Below, piece after piece: positions 20,764 through 34,346 of a DNA stretch of 64,000 nucleotides; within the stretch, counting starts at the first letter, position 1, and each line of letters begins with the position of its first letter. The translations under genes and the position numbers were made by a program. The notes beneath the pieces were generated by a model that was not told where the DNA came from, made no database searches, and worked only from the letters and a program-made list of their open reading frames with translations. The stretch is from Acanthosepion esculentum (taxonomy: Eukaryota > Mollusca > Cephalopoda > Sepiida > Sepiidae): positions 19,714,386 to 19,778,385 of the forward strand of contig OZ038517.1 in assembly GCA_964036315.1 (NCBI GenBank). The letters run 5' to 3'.

Positions 20764-23700
20764 ATTCTTACAGACTCAGATATATTGTTAATAATTATCT
20801 ATTTCTTGAATACAGTATATGCTTACAGATTCAGATATATTGTTAATAATTGCCTATTCCCTGAATCAAGTAAATGCTGGCAGACGCAGTTATAATGTTA
20901 ATAATTACCTATCACATGAATCAAGTAAATGATGACAGACACAGATATATTGTTAATAATGACGTATTCCCTGAATCAAGTAAATTCTGACAGACTCAGT
21001 TATATTGTTAATAATTACCTATTCCTTGAATCAAGTAAATGCTGAAAGACTCAGATATATATTAATAATTATTACCTATACCTTGAATCAAGTAAATGCT
21101 GGCAGAGGCAGATATATTGTTAATAATTACCTATTCACTGAATCAAGTAAATTCTGACAGACTCAGTTATATTGTTAAAAATTACCTATTCCCTGAATCA
21201 AGTAAATGCTGTCAGACTCAGATATATAGTTAATAATTACCTATTCCTAAATCAAGTAAATGCTGACAGATTCAGGTATATTGTTAATAATTACCTATTT
21301 GCTGAATGAAGTAAATTCATACAGACTCAGATATATTGTTAATAATTATGTATTTCTTGAATCCACTATATGCTTATAGACTCATATATATTGTTAATAA
21401 TTACCTATTCATTGAATCAAGTAAATTCTGACAGACTCAGATATATTGTTAATAATTACCTACTCCCTGAATCAAGTAAATTCTGCCAGGCTCAGTTATA
21501 TTATTAATAATGGCCTATCACCTGAATCAAGTAAATGCTGACAAACTCAGTTATATTCTTAATAACTACCTATTCTCCGAATCAAGTAAATGCTGGCAGA
21601 CTCAGATATATTGTTAATAATTAACTATTCCCTGAATTAAGTAAATGCTTACAGATTCAGATATATTGTTAATAATTACCTATTCCATGAATCAAGTATA
21701 TGCTGGCAGACTCAGTTCTATTGTTAATAATTACATATTCGCTGAATCAAGTAAATTATGACACACTCAGATATATTGTTAATAATGACGTATTCCCTGA
21801 ATTAAGTAAATTCTGACAGACTCAGTTATATTCTTAATAATTACCGATTCCCTGAAACATGTAAATGCTGACAGACTCAGATATATATTGTTGATAATTA
21901 CCTATACCTTGAATCAAGTAATTGCTGGCAGAGGCAGATATATTGTTAATAATTATCTATACCCTGAATCAAGTAAATGCTGACAGACGCAGATATATTG
22001 TTAATAATTACCTATTCACTGAATCACGTAAATGCTGACAGACTCAAATATATTGGTAACAATTACCTATTCTCCGAATCAAGTATATGCTGGCAGTCTC
22101 AGTTATATTGTTAATAATTACCTATTCTAAGAATCAGGCAGATGTTTGAGGACTGGATTAAGGAAATGTTGGCAGACTCTGATATATTGTGAATAATTAC
22201 CTATTTTCCGAATCAGGTACATGTTGACAGACTCAGTTATATTGTGAATAATTACCTATTCCTAAATCAAGTAAATGCTGACAGATTCAGGTATATTGTT
22301 AATAATTACCTATTCGCTGATTGAAGTAAATTCATACAGACTCAGATATATTGTTAATAATTATGTATTTATTGAATCAAGTATATGCTTATAGACTTAT
22401 ATGTATTGTTAATAATTACCTATTCATTGAATCAAGTAAATGCTAGCAGACTGAGATATATTATTAATAATTACCTACTCCCTGAATCAAGTAAATTCTG
22501 ACAGGCTCAGTTCTATTATTAATAATTACCTATCACCTGAATCAAGTAAATGCTGACAAACTCAGTTATATTGTTAATAACTACCTATTCTCCGAATCAT
22601 GTAAATGCTGACAGACTCAGATATATTGTGAATAATTATCTATTCCCTGAATTAAGTAAATGCTGACAGGTTCAGATATATTGTGAATAATTACCAATTC
22701 TCCGAATCAGGCAATGTTGACAGATTCAGGTATATTGTTAATAATTACCTATTCCCTGAATCAAGTAAATTCTTACAGACTCAGTTATATTATTAATAAT
22801 TACCTATCCCCTGAATCAAGTAAATGCTGACAGATTCAGTTATATTCTTAATAATTATCTATTTCCTGAATCGATTAAATTCTGACAGATTCAGCTATAT
22901 TGTCAATAATTACCTGTTCCCTGAATGAAGTAAATTCTGACAGACTCAGTTATATTGTTAATATTAATATTAACCTATTCCCTGAATCAAGTAAATACTG
23001 ACAGATTCAAATATATTGTTAATATTTACCTATTCCCTGAATCAAGTAAATACTGGCAGACTCAGATATATTTATAATCATTACCTACTCACTGAATCAA
23101 GTAAATGCTGACAGACTCAGGTATATTGTCAATAATAACCTATTCCCTGAATCAAGTAAATGCTGGCAGACTCAGATATATTGTTAATATTTACCTTTTC
23201 CCTGAATCAATTAAATGCTGACAGAATCAGTTATATTGTTATTAAATACCTATTCGCTGAATCAAGTGAATTATGACACACTCCAATATATTGTTAATAA
23301 TTACCTATTCACTGAATCACGTAAATGTTGACAGACTCAGATACATTGTGAATAATTACCTATTCCTAAATCAAGTAAAAGCTGGCAGACTCAGGTATAT
23401 TGTTAATAATTACCTATTCTCTGAATAATGTAAATACTTAGAGACTCAGATATATTGTTAATAATTTTCTATTACTTGAATAAAGTATATGCTTACAGAC
23501 ATAGATATATTGTTAATAATTGGCTATTCCCTGAAAGAAGTAAATGCTGACTCACTCACTTATATTGTCAATAATAACCTATTCCCTGAATCAATTACAT
23601 GCTGGCAGACTCAGATATATTTTTAATAATTACCTATTCCCTGAATCAAGTAAATGCTGATAGATTCAAATATATTTATAATAATTAGCTATTCCCTGAA

Positions 23701-23840
23701 TCAAGTAAATACTGGCAGACTCAGGTATATTGTCAATAATAACCTATTCCCTGAATATATTGTTAATAAATACCTATTCCCTGAATCAAGTGAATTAAGA
23801 CACACTCCGATATATTGTTAATAATTACCTATTCCCTGAA
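20764..23840 (+). repeat. 55-bp satellite, block 1 (~56 units)
   Basis: Consensus unit: 'cagactcagatatattgtta' + 'ataattacctattccctgaa' + 'tcaagtaaatgctga'. Units diverge moderately (variants gctggcaga, ttctgacag, tctccgaat) with indels. It is AT-rich with no spacer/repeat asymmetry, so it is not CRISPR. Confidence 0.97.
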
Positions 23841-23990
23841 AATCACAGTTCAAACGATAATCCGTCGTAACAGTCCAACGGGCAACGTAGAAAACGACAA
23901 AATGGGGTCGCATATCCAACCTTCACTTCACATCGGCACCACGTGTTCGACCAAGCTCAGAAAATCTCCACATAAGCGAAAACAACGACA
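23841..23990 (+). repeat. non-satellite anchor block, copy 2
   Basis: Near-identical to 20,608-20,763 apart from a short deletion around 'catcggcaccacgtgttcg'. Confidence 0.9.
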
Positions 23991-25008
23991 AATTCTTACA
24001 GACTCAGATATATTGTTAATAATTATCTATTTCTTGAATACAGTATATGCTTACAGATTCAGATATATTGTTAATAATTGCCTATTCCCTGAATCATGTA
24101 AATGCTGACAGACTCAGTTATATTGTTAATAATTACATATTACCTAAATGAAGTAAATGGGTACAGACTCAATTATATTGTTAATAATTACCTATTACCT
24201 GAAACAAGTAACTATTGACAGACTCAGATATATTGTTAATGATTACCTATTCTCCGAATCAATATATGCTGACAGACTAAGGTATATTGTCAATAATTTC
24301 CTATTCCCTTAATCAATTATTGCTGACAGACTCAGATATATTGTTAATAATTACCTATTCCCTGAATCAAGTAAATGCTGACAGACTCAGTTATATTGTT
24401 AACAATTACCTATTCACTGAATATAGTAAATGCTGACAGACTCTGATATATTGTTAATAATTACCTATTCTCCGAATCAAGTTAATGCAGGCAGATTCTG
24501 TTATATTGTTAATAATTACCTACTCCCTGAATCAGGTAAATGCAGACAGAAACAGATATATTTTTAATAATTACCTATTCTCCGAATCAAGTAAATGATG
24601 AAAGACTCAGGTATATTGTTAATAAATACATAAAACCCTGAATCAAGTAAATGCAAACAGACACAGTTATATTGTTTATAATTACCTATTCCCTGAATCA
24701 ATTAAATGCTGACAGACTCAGATATATTGTTCATAATTACCTATTCTCCGAATTATGTAAATGTTGACAAACTCAGGTGTATTTTTAATAATTACCTTTT
24801 CCCTGAATCAGTTAAATGCTGACAGACTCAGATATAATGTTAATATTTACATATTTTCCGAATCAAGTAAATGCTGACAGACTCAGATATATTGTTAATA
24901 ATTGCCTAAACACCTGAATCAACTAAATGCAAACATAAACAGTTATATTGTTAATAATTAACTATTCACTGAATGAAGTAAATGCTGACAGACTCAGTTT
25001 TATTGTGT
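23991..25008 (+). repeat. 55-bp satellite, block 2 (~18 units)
   Basis: Same unit as block 1. It ends inside a unit at 'gactcagttttattg', where the 187-bp satellite begins. Confidence 0.96.
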
Positions 25009-28000
25009 TTGCATTTGTGTGTGCCATTAAGAAAGTCTTGAACACACATCTCTTTCCATTTGTTGGTGAATAGCATAGCACTTAGAACTGTGTAAGGCAG
25101 TCCATCTTAGACATTGGTCATCAAACTTTTACACCAAAAGCACCGTTCTCACCATAAGTCAGGATGTCATTACAAATCACCCTTCCCAATTTTTTGTTTG
25201 CATTTGTGTGTGTCATTAAGGAAATCATGCACACACTTCTCATTCCATTTCTCGGTAAATAGCATAGCACTTAGAACAGTGTAAGGCAGTACATGTAAGA
25301 CATTGGACCTAAATCTTTTTCACCCAATCCACCGTTGTCACCTTAAGTCAGGATGTCATTCCTAATCACCCTTTCCATGATTGTGTTTGCATTAGTGTGT
25401 GCCATTAAGAAAATCATGAACACACATCTCTTTCCATTTGTTGGTAAATAGCATAGCACTTAGAACTCTGTAAGGCAGTCCATCTTAGACATTGGTACTC
25501 AACCTTTTTCACCCAATGACACTTGTCACCATAATTGTCTTTCCCAATCACCGTTTCCAAGTGTTTGTTTGCAATTGTGTATGATATTAAGAAAGTCATG
25601 AACACACATCTCTTTCAATTTGTTGGTAAATATCATAGCACTTAGAACTGTGTAAGGCAGTCCATTTGAGACATTGGTCCTCAACATCTTTCATCCAATG
25701 CACCCTTGTCAACATAAGTCAGGATGTCATTCCCAATCACCCTTTCCAATATTGTGCTTGCATTTGTGTGTCCCATTAAGAAACTCCTGAAAACACATCT
25801 CTTTCCATTTGTTGGAAAACAGCATAGCGCGTAGAACTCTGTAAGGCAGTCCATCTTAGACATTGGTCCTCAAACTTTTTCACCCAATGCAAACTAGTCA
25901 CCATAAGTAAGGCTCTCATTCCCAAACACCCTTTCAAAGATTGTGTTTGCGTTGATGTGTGCCATTAAGAAAGTCATGAACACACATCTCTTTCCATTTG
26001 TTGGTAAATATTATAGCACTTAGAAGTCTGTAAGGCAGTCCATCTAAGACATTGGTCTTCAACCGTTTTAACACAATGCAACCATGTCATCATAAGTCAG
26101 AATGTCATTCCCAATCACCCTTTCCAAGATAGTGTTTGCATTTGTGTGTGCCATTAAAAAGTCATGAATACACATCACTTTCCATTTCTTGGTAATTAGC
26201 ATAGCAGTTATAAATGTGTAAGGCAGTCCATCTTAGACATTGGTCCTAAACCTTTTTCACCCAATGCACACTTGTCACCATGAGTCAGAATGTCATTCTC
26301 AATCTCCCTTTCCAAGATTGTGTTTGCATTTGTGCGTGCCATTAAGAAAGTCATGAACACACATCTATTTCCATTTGTTGGTAAATAGCATAGCACTTAC
26401 CACTCTGTAAGGCCTTCCAGCTTAGACATTGGTCCTCAAACGTTTTCACCCAATACAGCCTTGTCACCATAATTCAGGATGTCATTCCCAATCCCCCATT
26501 CCACGATTGTGTTTGCATTTGTGTGCGCCCTTATGAAAGACATGAACACGCATCTCTTTTCATTTGTTGGTAAATAGCATAGCACTTAGAACTGTGTAAG
26601 GCAGTCCTTCTTAGACATTGATCCTAGACCTTTTTCACACAATGAACCATTGTCACCATAATTCAGGATGTCATTCCAAATCACCCTTTCCAATATTGTG
26701 TTTGCATTTGTGTGTCCCATTAAGAAAGTCATGAACACACATCTATTTCCATTTGTTGGTAAGTAGCATAGCACTAAGAAATGTGTAAGGCAGTCCATCT
26801 TAGACATTGATCCTCAAACGTTTTCACCCAATGCACCCTTGTCAGCATAAGTGAGAATGTCATTCTCAATCACCCTTTCCAATATTGTGTTTGCATTTGT
26901 GTTTGCCATTAAGAAAGTCATGAACAGACATCTCTTTCCATTTGTTTCGAAAAATAGCATAGCACTTAGAACTGTGTAAGGAAGTCCATATAAGACATTC
27001 TCCTCAAACTTTATCACCCAATGCACAACTGTCACCAAAGACAGAATGTCATTCACAATCACCCATTCCAATATTATTATGTATGCAATTGTGTGTGCCC
27101 TTATGAAAGTTTTGAACACACACCTCTTTCCATTTGTTGGTAAATAGCAGAGCATTTAGAACTGTGTAAGGCAGTCTATAGAAGACATTGGTCTTTTTCA
27201 CCCAATGCACCCTTGTCTCCATAAGTCAGAATGTCCAAAATTGTGTTTGCATTTGTGTGTGCAATTAAGAATATCTTGAACACACATCTCTTTACATTTG
27301 TTGGTAAATAGCATAGCACTTAGAACTGTGTAAGGCAGTCCATCTTAGACATTGGACCTCAACTTTTTTCACCCAATACACTTTTGTCACTATAAGTCAG
27401 AATGTCATTCCCAATCACCCATTACGATATTGTGTTTGCATTTGAGTGTGCCCTTAAAAAAGCATGAACACACATCTCTTTCCATTTCTTGGTAACTCGC
27501 ATAGCAGTTAGAAATGTGTAAGGCAGTCCATCTTAGACATTAGTCCTGAACCTTTTTCACCCAATGCACCATTGTCATCATAAGTCAGAATGTCATTCTC
27601 AATCACCCTTTCACACATCACTTTCCATTTTTGGTAAATAGCATAGCACATAGAAATGTGTAAGGCAGCCGATCTTAGATATTTGTCCTTTTCACCCAAT
27701 GCACCCTTGACGCCATGAGTTAGAATGTCATTCCCAATCACCCTTTCCTAGGTTGTGTTTGCATGTGAGTGTGCCGTTATAAACACATGAACACACGTCT
27801 CTTTCCATTTGTTGGTAAGTAGCATAGCATTTAGAAATGTGTAAGGCACTCCATCTAAGACATTGGCCCTCAACCCTTTTCACCCAATGCAACCTTGTCA
27901 CGATAAATCTGAATGTCATTCCCAGTCACCCTTTCCAAGATTGTATTGGTTTGAGTTTGCCCATGAAAAGGCATGAACACACATCTATTTCCATTTGTCT

Positions 28001-30047
28001 GTAAATAACATATCACTTAGAAATGTGTAAGGCAGTACATCTTAGATATTTGTCCTCAACCTTTTTCACCCAAGTCACCATAGGTCAGAATGTCTTTCCC
28101 AATCACCCTTTCCAACATTGTGTTTGCATTTGAGTGTACCCTTAAAAAGGCATGAACACACATCTCTTTCCATTTGTTGGTAAATAGCATAGCACTTAGA
28201 AATGTGTAAGGCAGTCCATCTTTGATATTATTCCTCAAACTTTTTCACCCAATGCACCCTTGTCACCATACGTCAGAATGTCATTTTCAATCACCCTTTC
28301 CAATATTGTGTTTGCATTTGAGTGTGCCTGTAAGAAGGCATGAACACACATCTCTTTCCATTTGTTGGTAAATAATATAGCACATAGAAATGTGTAAGGC
28401 AGTCCATCTTAGATATTTATTCTCAAAATTTTCACCGAATGCACCATTGTCACCATAAGTCAGAATGTCATTCCCAATCACCCTTTCCGAGATTGTGTTT
28501 GCATTTGAGTGTGCCGTTAAAAAGGCATGAACACACATCTTTTTCCATTTGTTGCTAAATAGCATAGCACTTAGACCTGTGTAAGGCATTCCATCTAAGA
28601 TATTGGTCCTCAACCTGTTTCACCCAATGCACCCTTGTTATCATAAGTCCGGATGTCATTCCCAATCACCCTTTCCAATATTTTTTTTGCATTTGTGTGT
28701 GCCCTTAAGAAAGGCATGAACCCACATCTCTTTCCATTTGTTGGTAAATAGCATAGCACTTAGAACTGTGTAATGCAGATCATCTAATTCATTGGTTCTC
28801 AACATTATTCAAACAGTGTACCCTTGTCACCCTAAGTCATGATGTCATTCCCAAACACCCTTTCCAATACTGTGTTTGCATTTGTGTATGCATTTAAAAA
28901 GGGCATAAACTCACATCACTTTCCGTTTCTTGGTAAATTGCATAGCACTTAGAACTGTGTAAGGCAGTCCATCTAAGTCATTTGTCCTCAACTTTTTCAC
29001 CCAATGCACCCATGTCACCATAAGTCAGGATGTCATTCCCAATCACCCTTTCCAAGATTGTGTTTGTACTTTTGTGTGCACTTATGAAAGGCATGAACAC
29101 ACATCTCTTTCCATTTGTTGGTAAATAGCATAGCACTTATAACTATGTAAGGCAGTCCATCTTACACATTGTTCCTCAACCTTTTTCACACCATGCACCC
29201 TTGTCACAATAAGTCAGAAGGTCTTTCCCACTTACCCATTCCAATAATGAGTTTGCATTTGTGTGTGCCCTTAAGAAAGGTTTGAACACACATCTCATTC
29301 CATTTGTTGTTAAATAGCATATAACTTAGAACTATGTAAGGCAGTCCATCTTAGACATTGGTCATCAAATTTTTTCACCCAATGCACCCTAGTCACCATA
29401 ATTCAGAATGTCATTCCCAATCCCCCATTCAAAGATTTTGTTTGCATTTGTGTGCGCCCTTAAGAAAGGAAGGAACACACATCTCTTTCCTTTTGTTGGT
29501 AAATAGCATAGCACTTAGAAGTTTGTAAGGCAGTCAATCTAAAATTTCGGTCCTCAATCTTTTTCACCCAATGCTCCTTATGCTCAGCATAAGTTAGGAT
29601 GTCATTCCCAATCACCCATTCCAAGATTGTGTTTGCATTTTTGAGTGTGTCCTTAAGAATGTCATGAATCCACATCTCTTTCCATTTCTAAGTAAATTGC
29701 ATAGCACCTACAACTCTGTAAGGCAGTCCATCTAAGACATTGGTCCTCTAACTTTTTCGTCCAATGTACCTTGTCACCATCAGTCAGAATGTCATTATCA
29801 ATCACCCTTTCCAAGGTGGTGTTTGCTTTTGTGTGTGCAATTAAGAAAGGCATGAACCCACTTCACTTTCCATTTGTTGGAAAATAGCATAGAACTTAGA
29901 ACTGTGTAAGGCAGTCCATCTTAGACATTGGTGCTCAACCTTTTTCACTCAATGCACCCATGTCACCATAATCAGTATATCATTCCCAATCACCCTTTCC
30001 CGGATTGTCTCTGAATTTTTGTGTGCCCTTAAGAAATGCATGAAACC
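25009..30047 (-). repeat. 187-bp satellite (~26-27 units)
   Basis: Unit landmarks on +: 'tgtgtttgcatttgtgtgtg', 'catgaacacacatctctttc', 'catttgttggtaaatagcat', 'gtaaggcagtccatcttaga', 'cacccaatgcacccttgtca', 'cataagtcagaatgtcattc', 'ccaatcaccctttcca'. Anchor positions 25,041, 25,230, 25,419, 25,601, 25,790 and 25,977 give a period of 182-189. Open frames on minus are short translations of the repeat. Related dispersed blocks at 2.98-4.56 kb suggest the array arose from part of an interspersed element. Confidence 0.96.
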
Positions 30048-31640
30048 CAGATATATTGTTAATAATAATCTATTCCCTGAATCAAGTAAATGCCGACAGA
30101 CTCATATATATTGTTAATAATTATCTATTCCCTGAATCAAGTAAATTCTGATAGACTAAGGTATACTTTTAATAATTCCCTATCCCCTGTATCAAGTAAC
30201 TGCTGACAGACTCAGCTATATTGTTAATAAATATCTAAAACACTGAATCAAGTAAATGCAATCAGACGCAGTTATATTGTTAATAATTACCTATTCAATG
30301 ATTCAAGTAAATGCAAACAGGCACCGTTATATTGTTAATAATTACCGTTTACCTGAATCAAGTAAATGCTGACAGACTCAGATATATTGTTAATAATTTT
30401 ATATTCCCTGAATCTAGTAAATGATTACAGACTCAGATACATTGTTAATAATGACCTATTCCCTGAATCAAATTAATGCTGGTAGACGCAGATATATAGT
30501 TAATAATTACCTATTCCCTGAATCAATTAATTGCTGACACTCAGTTATATTGTTAATAAGTACCTATTCTCTGAATCAAGTAAATGCTGTTAGACTCAGA
30601 TATATAGATAATAATTACCTATTCCCTGAATCAAGTAAATGCAAACAGACCGGGTTATATTGTGAATAATTACCTATTCACTGAATAAAGTAAATGCTGA
30701 CAGACTCAGATCTATTCTTAATAATTACCTATTCACTGAATCAAGTAAATGCTGACAGACACAGATATATTGTTAATAATGACCTATTCTCCGAATCAAG
30801 TAAATGCTGACAGACTCAGATATATTGTTAATAATTGCCTATTCTCTGAGTCAAGTAAATTCTGACAGACACAGATATATTGTTAATAATTACCTATTCC
30901 ACGAATCAAGTTAATGCAAACAGACACCGTTATATTCTTAATAATTACCTATTCATTGAATCAATAAAATGCTGACAGACTCAGATATATTGTTAATAAT
31001 TACCTATTCCCTGAATAAAGAAAATGCTAACATACACCGTTATATTTTTAATAATTACCTATTGCCTGATTCAAGTAAATGCTGACAGACTCAGATATAT
31101 TCTTAATAATTACCTATTCTCCGAATCTAGTAAATGGTGACAGACCCAGGTATATTGTTAATAATTACCTATTCCCTGAATCAAATTAATGCTGACAGAC
31201 TCAGATATATTGGTAATAATTATCTATTCTCCGAATCAAATAAATTCTGGCAGACTCAGATATATTGTTAACAATTACCTATTCCCTGAATCAAGTAAAT
31301 GCTGACAGACTCAGATATATTGTCAATAATTACCTATTCCCTGAATTAAGTAAATTCTGACAGACTCAGATATATTGTTAATAATTACCTATTCCCTGAA
31401 TCAATTAAACGCTGGCAGACTGAGATATATTGTCAATAATTACCTATTCCCTGAATCAAGTGAATGCTTATAGACTCAGATATATTGTTAATAATTACCT
31501 ATTCCCTGAATGAAATAAATGCGGACAGACTCATATACGTTGTTAATAATTACCTATTTCCTGTATGAAGTAAATGCAGACTCAGATATATTGTCAATAA
31601 TTACCTCTTCCCTGAATCTGACAGACTCAAATATAAATGC
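30048..31640 (+). repeat. 55-bp satellite, block 3 (~29 units)
   Basis: Resumes at 'cagatatattgttaataata' in the same register as block 2 left off and ends in 'gactcaaatataaatgccca'. Confidence 0.96.
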
Positions 31641-31879
31641 CCAATATTCATTTTTAGATAGGTATAGGCGGTAACGGTTATTTTAAATGATACTAATGGC
31701 TACTGAATCCTTTTATAATCGGGTATGTCCCACCATTCGTTAATTCGCATTACTTTGTCGTAACATTTTTTAATCAATTATACAGCTTTTTCACACTTTT
31801 TACCTGGATTTTGATGTTCAAACAGCTCAAATTTAAATTTTATCTAAACATTTTTACCTGTAAATTTACGAGACCATTC

Positions 31880-32290
31880 CACCAATCTAGTACAGAGCTT
31901 AAATTCTTAAAGTCTAGGTACGAAATCGAAGAATTCATACGAATAACTGCTACGAAAGTATTTATAGAAAAGGCACAGGGAATCTACATTACAACGGTGA
32001 GAAAATGACTGAAACCGAGATGCAATGTCAGGACCAATGACATTGCGGATTATTCTTTGAATTTTATCAAGAATCTTTAGATATATAGCAGGAAAAGTAG
32101 ACCAAATGCAGCAGCAATATTCAAAGCATGGACTAATGGTACACATGGAAATATGTAAAATAGATTCTGAATAGAAAAAGTGTCTAACACGACACAGTGA
32201 ACCAACTTTCTTCGCAACAGATCTAGCAATGAATATAATCTTTACACTTCCTGTCAGCTGAGAATGTTAGCCCAAGAAGGCACAAATAAA
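31880..32290 (-). pseudogene. LINE (family L1x) RT tail fragment
   Basis: On minus, an open frame reads SPCFEYCCCIWS, KILDKIQRIIRNVIGPDIASR, RCNVDSLCLFYKYFRSS and DFVPRL. This matches the 12.75-kb copy block for block. Upstream sequence in other frames continues the match (VGSLCRVRHFF), so frameshifts are present. It abuts the right edge of the satellite block. Confidence 0.8.
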
Positions 32291-32419
32291 TCACACACTA
32301 GGAGGTTAACATCAGCCATGATGATGTATATAAGAAAGAGGTCTTTCGGGTGATTATCTTCAGTTCGCACCTTAGATCTACCTTGAGTTACTTTTGAGCC
32401 ATTATATTAGCTGGACAAT

Positions 32420-32420
32420 C

Positions 32421-32457
<37 letters not shown>
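32420..32457. repeat. (TA)n microsatellite
   Basis: Pure TA run immediately before interspersed repeat family E. Confidence 0.95.
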
Positions 32458-32459
<2 letters not shown>

Positions 32460-32469
32460 TGAAAGTGAA

Positions 32470-33070
32470 TATAGAAGTCAACACTTAGAGGCGGCAGTCT
32501 GTTTCATGCTAGATGCAATCGTCAGGCCACGAGTGCTCTTATTTTTCTCGGCTATTTATATATACGGGTCAGTGGAGCATTGTGTGTAGTCTATTTAGGC
32601 GGTTATTTTACCGGAAGTCGCTTATTTTATATTTATTTGGGTCAAATTATTTTGCTTGTTTTTATTTATTTTTATTTTTTATCTTATACATTTATTTATT
32701 TATTGTTTTTATTTTGATCGGTGTTTTTATTAACGTAATAAAAATTTGTTTATATAGCTTATTTGATAGTTTTGTTTTTGTTTGGGAAGATAATTAAAGC
32801 TATTTGTTGAATTTTGGGGCTGATTGTTGTGGTTTGTTCTGACTATTATTTTGGCGGGAACATTTTTTTAATTTATTTATTTGGATTGATTATCTTTATT
32901 TGAATTTTTAAACGGCTAGTTTATCGGTATCGGTTGATAGTTTATTTATATATTTGAATGTATTTAGATCAATTTATTTTAATTGTTGTTATTTATTTGT
33001 TATACTGTATATTTTCTCTTTTCGGTTTTCGATTTTAAAGTAGCGCAGTATATTATTTTTTATTCAGTTT
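32470..33070 (+). repeat. interspersed repeat family E, copy 1 (~600 bp)
   Basis: Starts 'gaagtcaacacttagaggc' and 'ctgtttcatgctagatgcaa', then a T-rich body ('gcttgtttttattt', 'gatcggtgtttttattaacg', 'aacggctagtttatcggtat'). A second copy is at 61,484-62,255 in NDUFB5 intron 4 with an extra internal duplication. Homology between the copies ends at about 'gcagtatattattttt', exactly where the long palindrome begins. No ORF of known type is present. Confidence 0.85.
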
Positions 33071-33084
33071 TTAATAGTGTTTAC

Positions 33085-33477
33085 CCGAAATGCACATTCT
33101 GTGGTAAATATCCAAAAACAATTGACCATCTTGTATCAGGTTACACGGTGTTAGCACCCACTGAATATAAAACTCGGCATGACAGAGTGGGTCAGTATCT
33201 ACACTGGAAAATCTACTTCTACGGAAAGGAAGCTGCAAGAAATTGGTATGAACACCACCCAGACCCGGTTACGGAGATAGAACCTGCAACAATTTTATGG
33301 GACTTTACAATGTACACGGACAGAACAATCAAAGCTAATCGGCCAGACATCGCCATCAATGACCACAAAAACAGATTGCGCTTTTTTATTGACATGGCAG
33401 CCCCTGCAGATTGTAATGTATATTTGAAGATCTTCAACAAACTATCAAAATACAAGAATATTGAAGTGGAAATCTAA
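33085..33477 (+). pseudogene. RLE-type LINE (R2/R4/NeSL-like) endonuclease domain, palindrome left copy
   Basis: Frame: KCTFCGKYPKTIDHLVSGY, then APTEYKTRHDRVGQYLHWKI, RNWYEHHPDP, ATILWDFTMYTDRTIKANRPDI, FFIDMAAPADCNV, KIFNKLSKYKNIEVEI, stop. This is the C-terminal zinc knuckle (CX2CX8HX4C; the last Cys is Tyr here) followed by the restriction-like endonuclease with its R-P-D and D-x-A motifs. That arrangement is found in R2/R4/NeSL-type non-LTR elements. The RT is absent on this side. The same Cys-to-Tyr change occurs in the right arm, so the mutation predates the inversion. Confidence 0.85.
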
Positions 33478-33762
33478 AAAATCTGGCACATCAATAATTC
33501 CAGTTGTAGTTGGAGCCCTCAGATCGATAGGTAAAACGTCCCGAAAGTCACATTGGAAGGATCCCTGATATCACACGCCTTAAAGAAATACAAAAAGTTG
33601 TACTCACAAGTAGAGCTAACGCATTACGAAGGTTTTTATCTATGTAAAATATGTGTGATCTTAGGGTTTTTTTTTTTCACCAAAATGGTCAGTGGAGTTG
33701 TCATGAAGCCATTTCTGACCTTAAGTCTCTGGGAAATGTGTATACAACATAAATGAAATGAA

Positions 33763-33766
33763 ATGA

Positions 33767-33852
<86 letters not shown>

Positions 33853-33853
33853 T
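33763..33853 (+). repeat. (AAT)n then (GATA)n microsatellites
   Basis: AAT run at about 33,768-33,800, followed by GATA run at 33,801-33,852. The right arm has only the complementary (ATT)n at 37,157-37,191, so the GATA expansion is specific to the left arm. Confidence 0.95.
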
Positions 33854-34346
33854 TAAACATAATAAATCCTTTTTAAAATGCAAGGGGTCAACTTCATCAA
33901 TGCTGAATTGAGTAGACGTGCGGATAAATACCTATCAAAATTGCTAAAACGATGTGGAAGGCGGTAAAATTCCAAGGGAAATAACTTTGGATTGTATTAA
34001 AGGGAGGTAATTATTTCGCAACGCATATATATTGGAAGATATGTTAGAGAAAGAAAAGAGAGAGAGAGAGTAATGAAGAGAGGGAGAGAAAGAGAGAGAG
34101 TGATGAAGGAGACGGTAGAAAAAGAGGGAAAGAAAAAGCAAGTAGGGGAAAAGAAAAGCCAAAATTTAAAAAAATAATGAAGAGAAAAATATAAGTCAAA
34201 AGTAAGGAAAAGAGGGAAAGCTAAAAAAGAAAAAAAAGAAGATCAGAAATAAAAAAAGAAAAGAAAGAGGCAAAGAAAAGAGAAAATAAAGAAGAGAATG
34301 AAAAATTAACAAAAAAATTAAGGGAGAGAATTAAGTAAGAGATATA

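Noticed and set aside
25414..30000. Series of minus-strand frames sharing a repeated Met-Ser-Lys-Met-Asp-Cys-Leu motif
   Set aside because: They follow the 187-bp satellite period and are interrupted in most units. There is no evidence of a repeat protein.
20764..31640. Regular repeats that could suggest a CRISPR array
   Set aside because: Units are tandem without distinct spacers, the genome is eukaryotic, and no cas genes are present. These are satellites.
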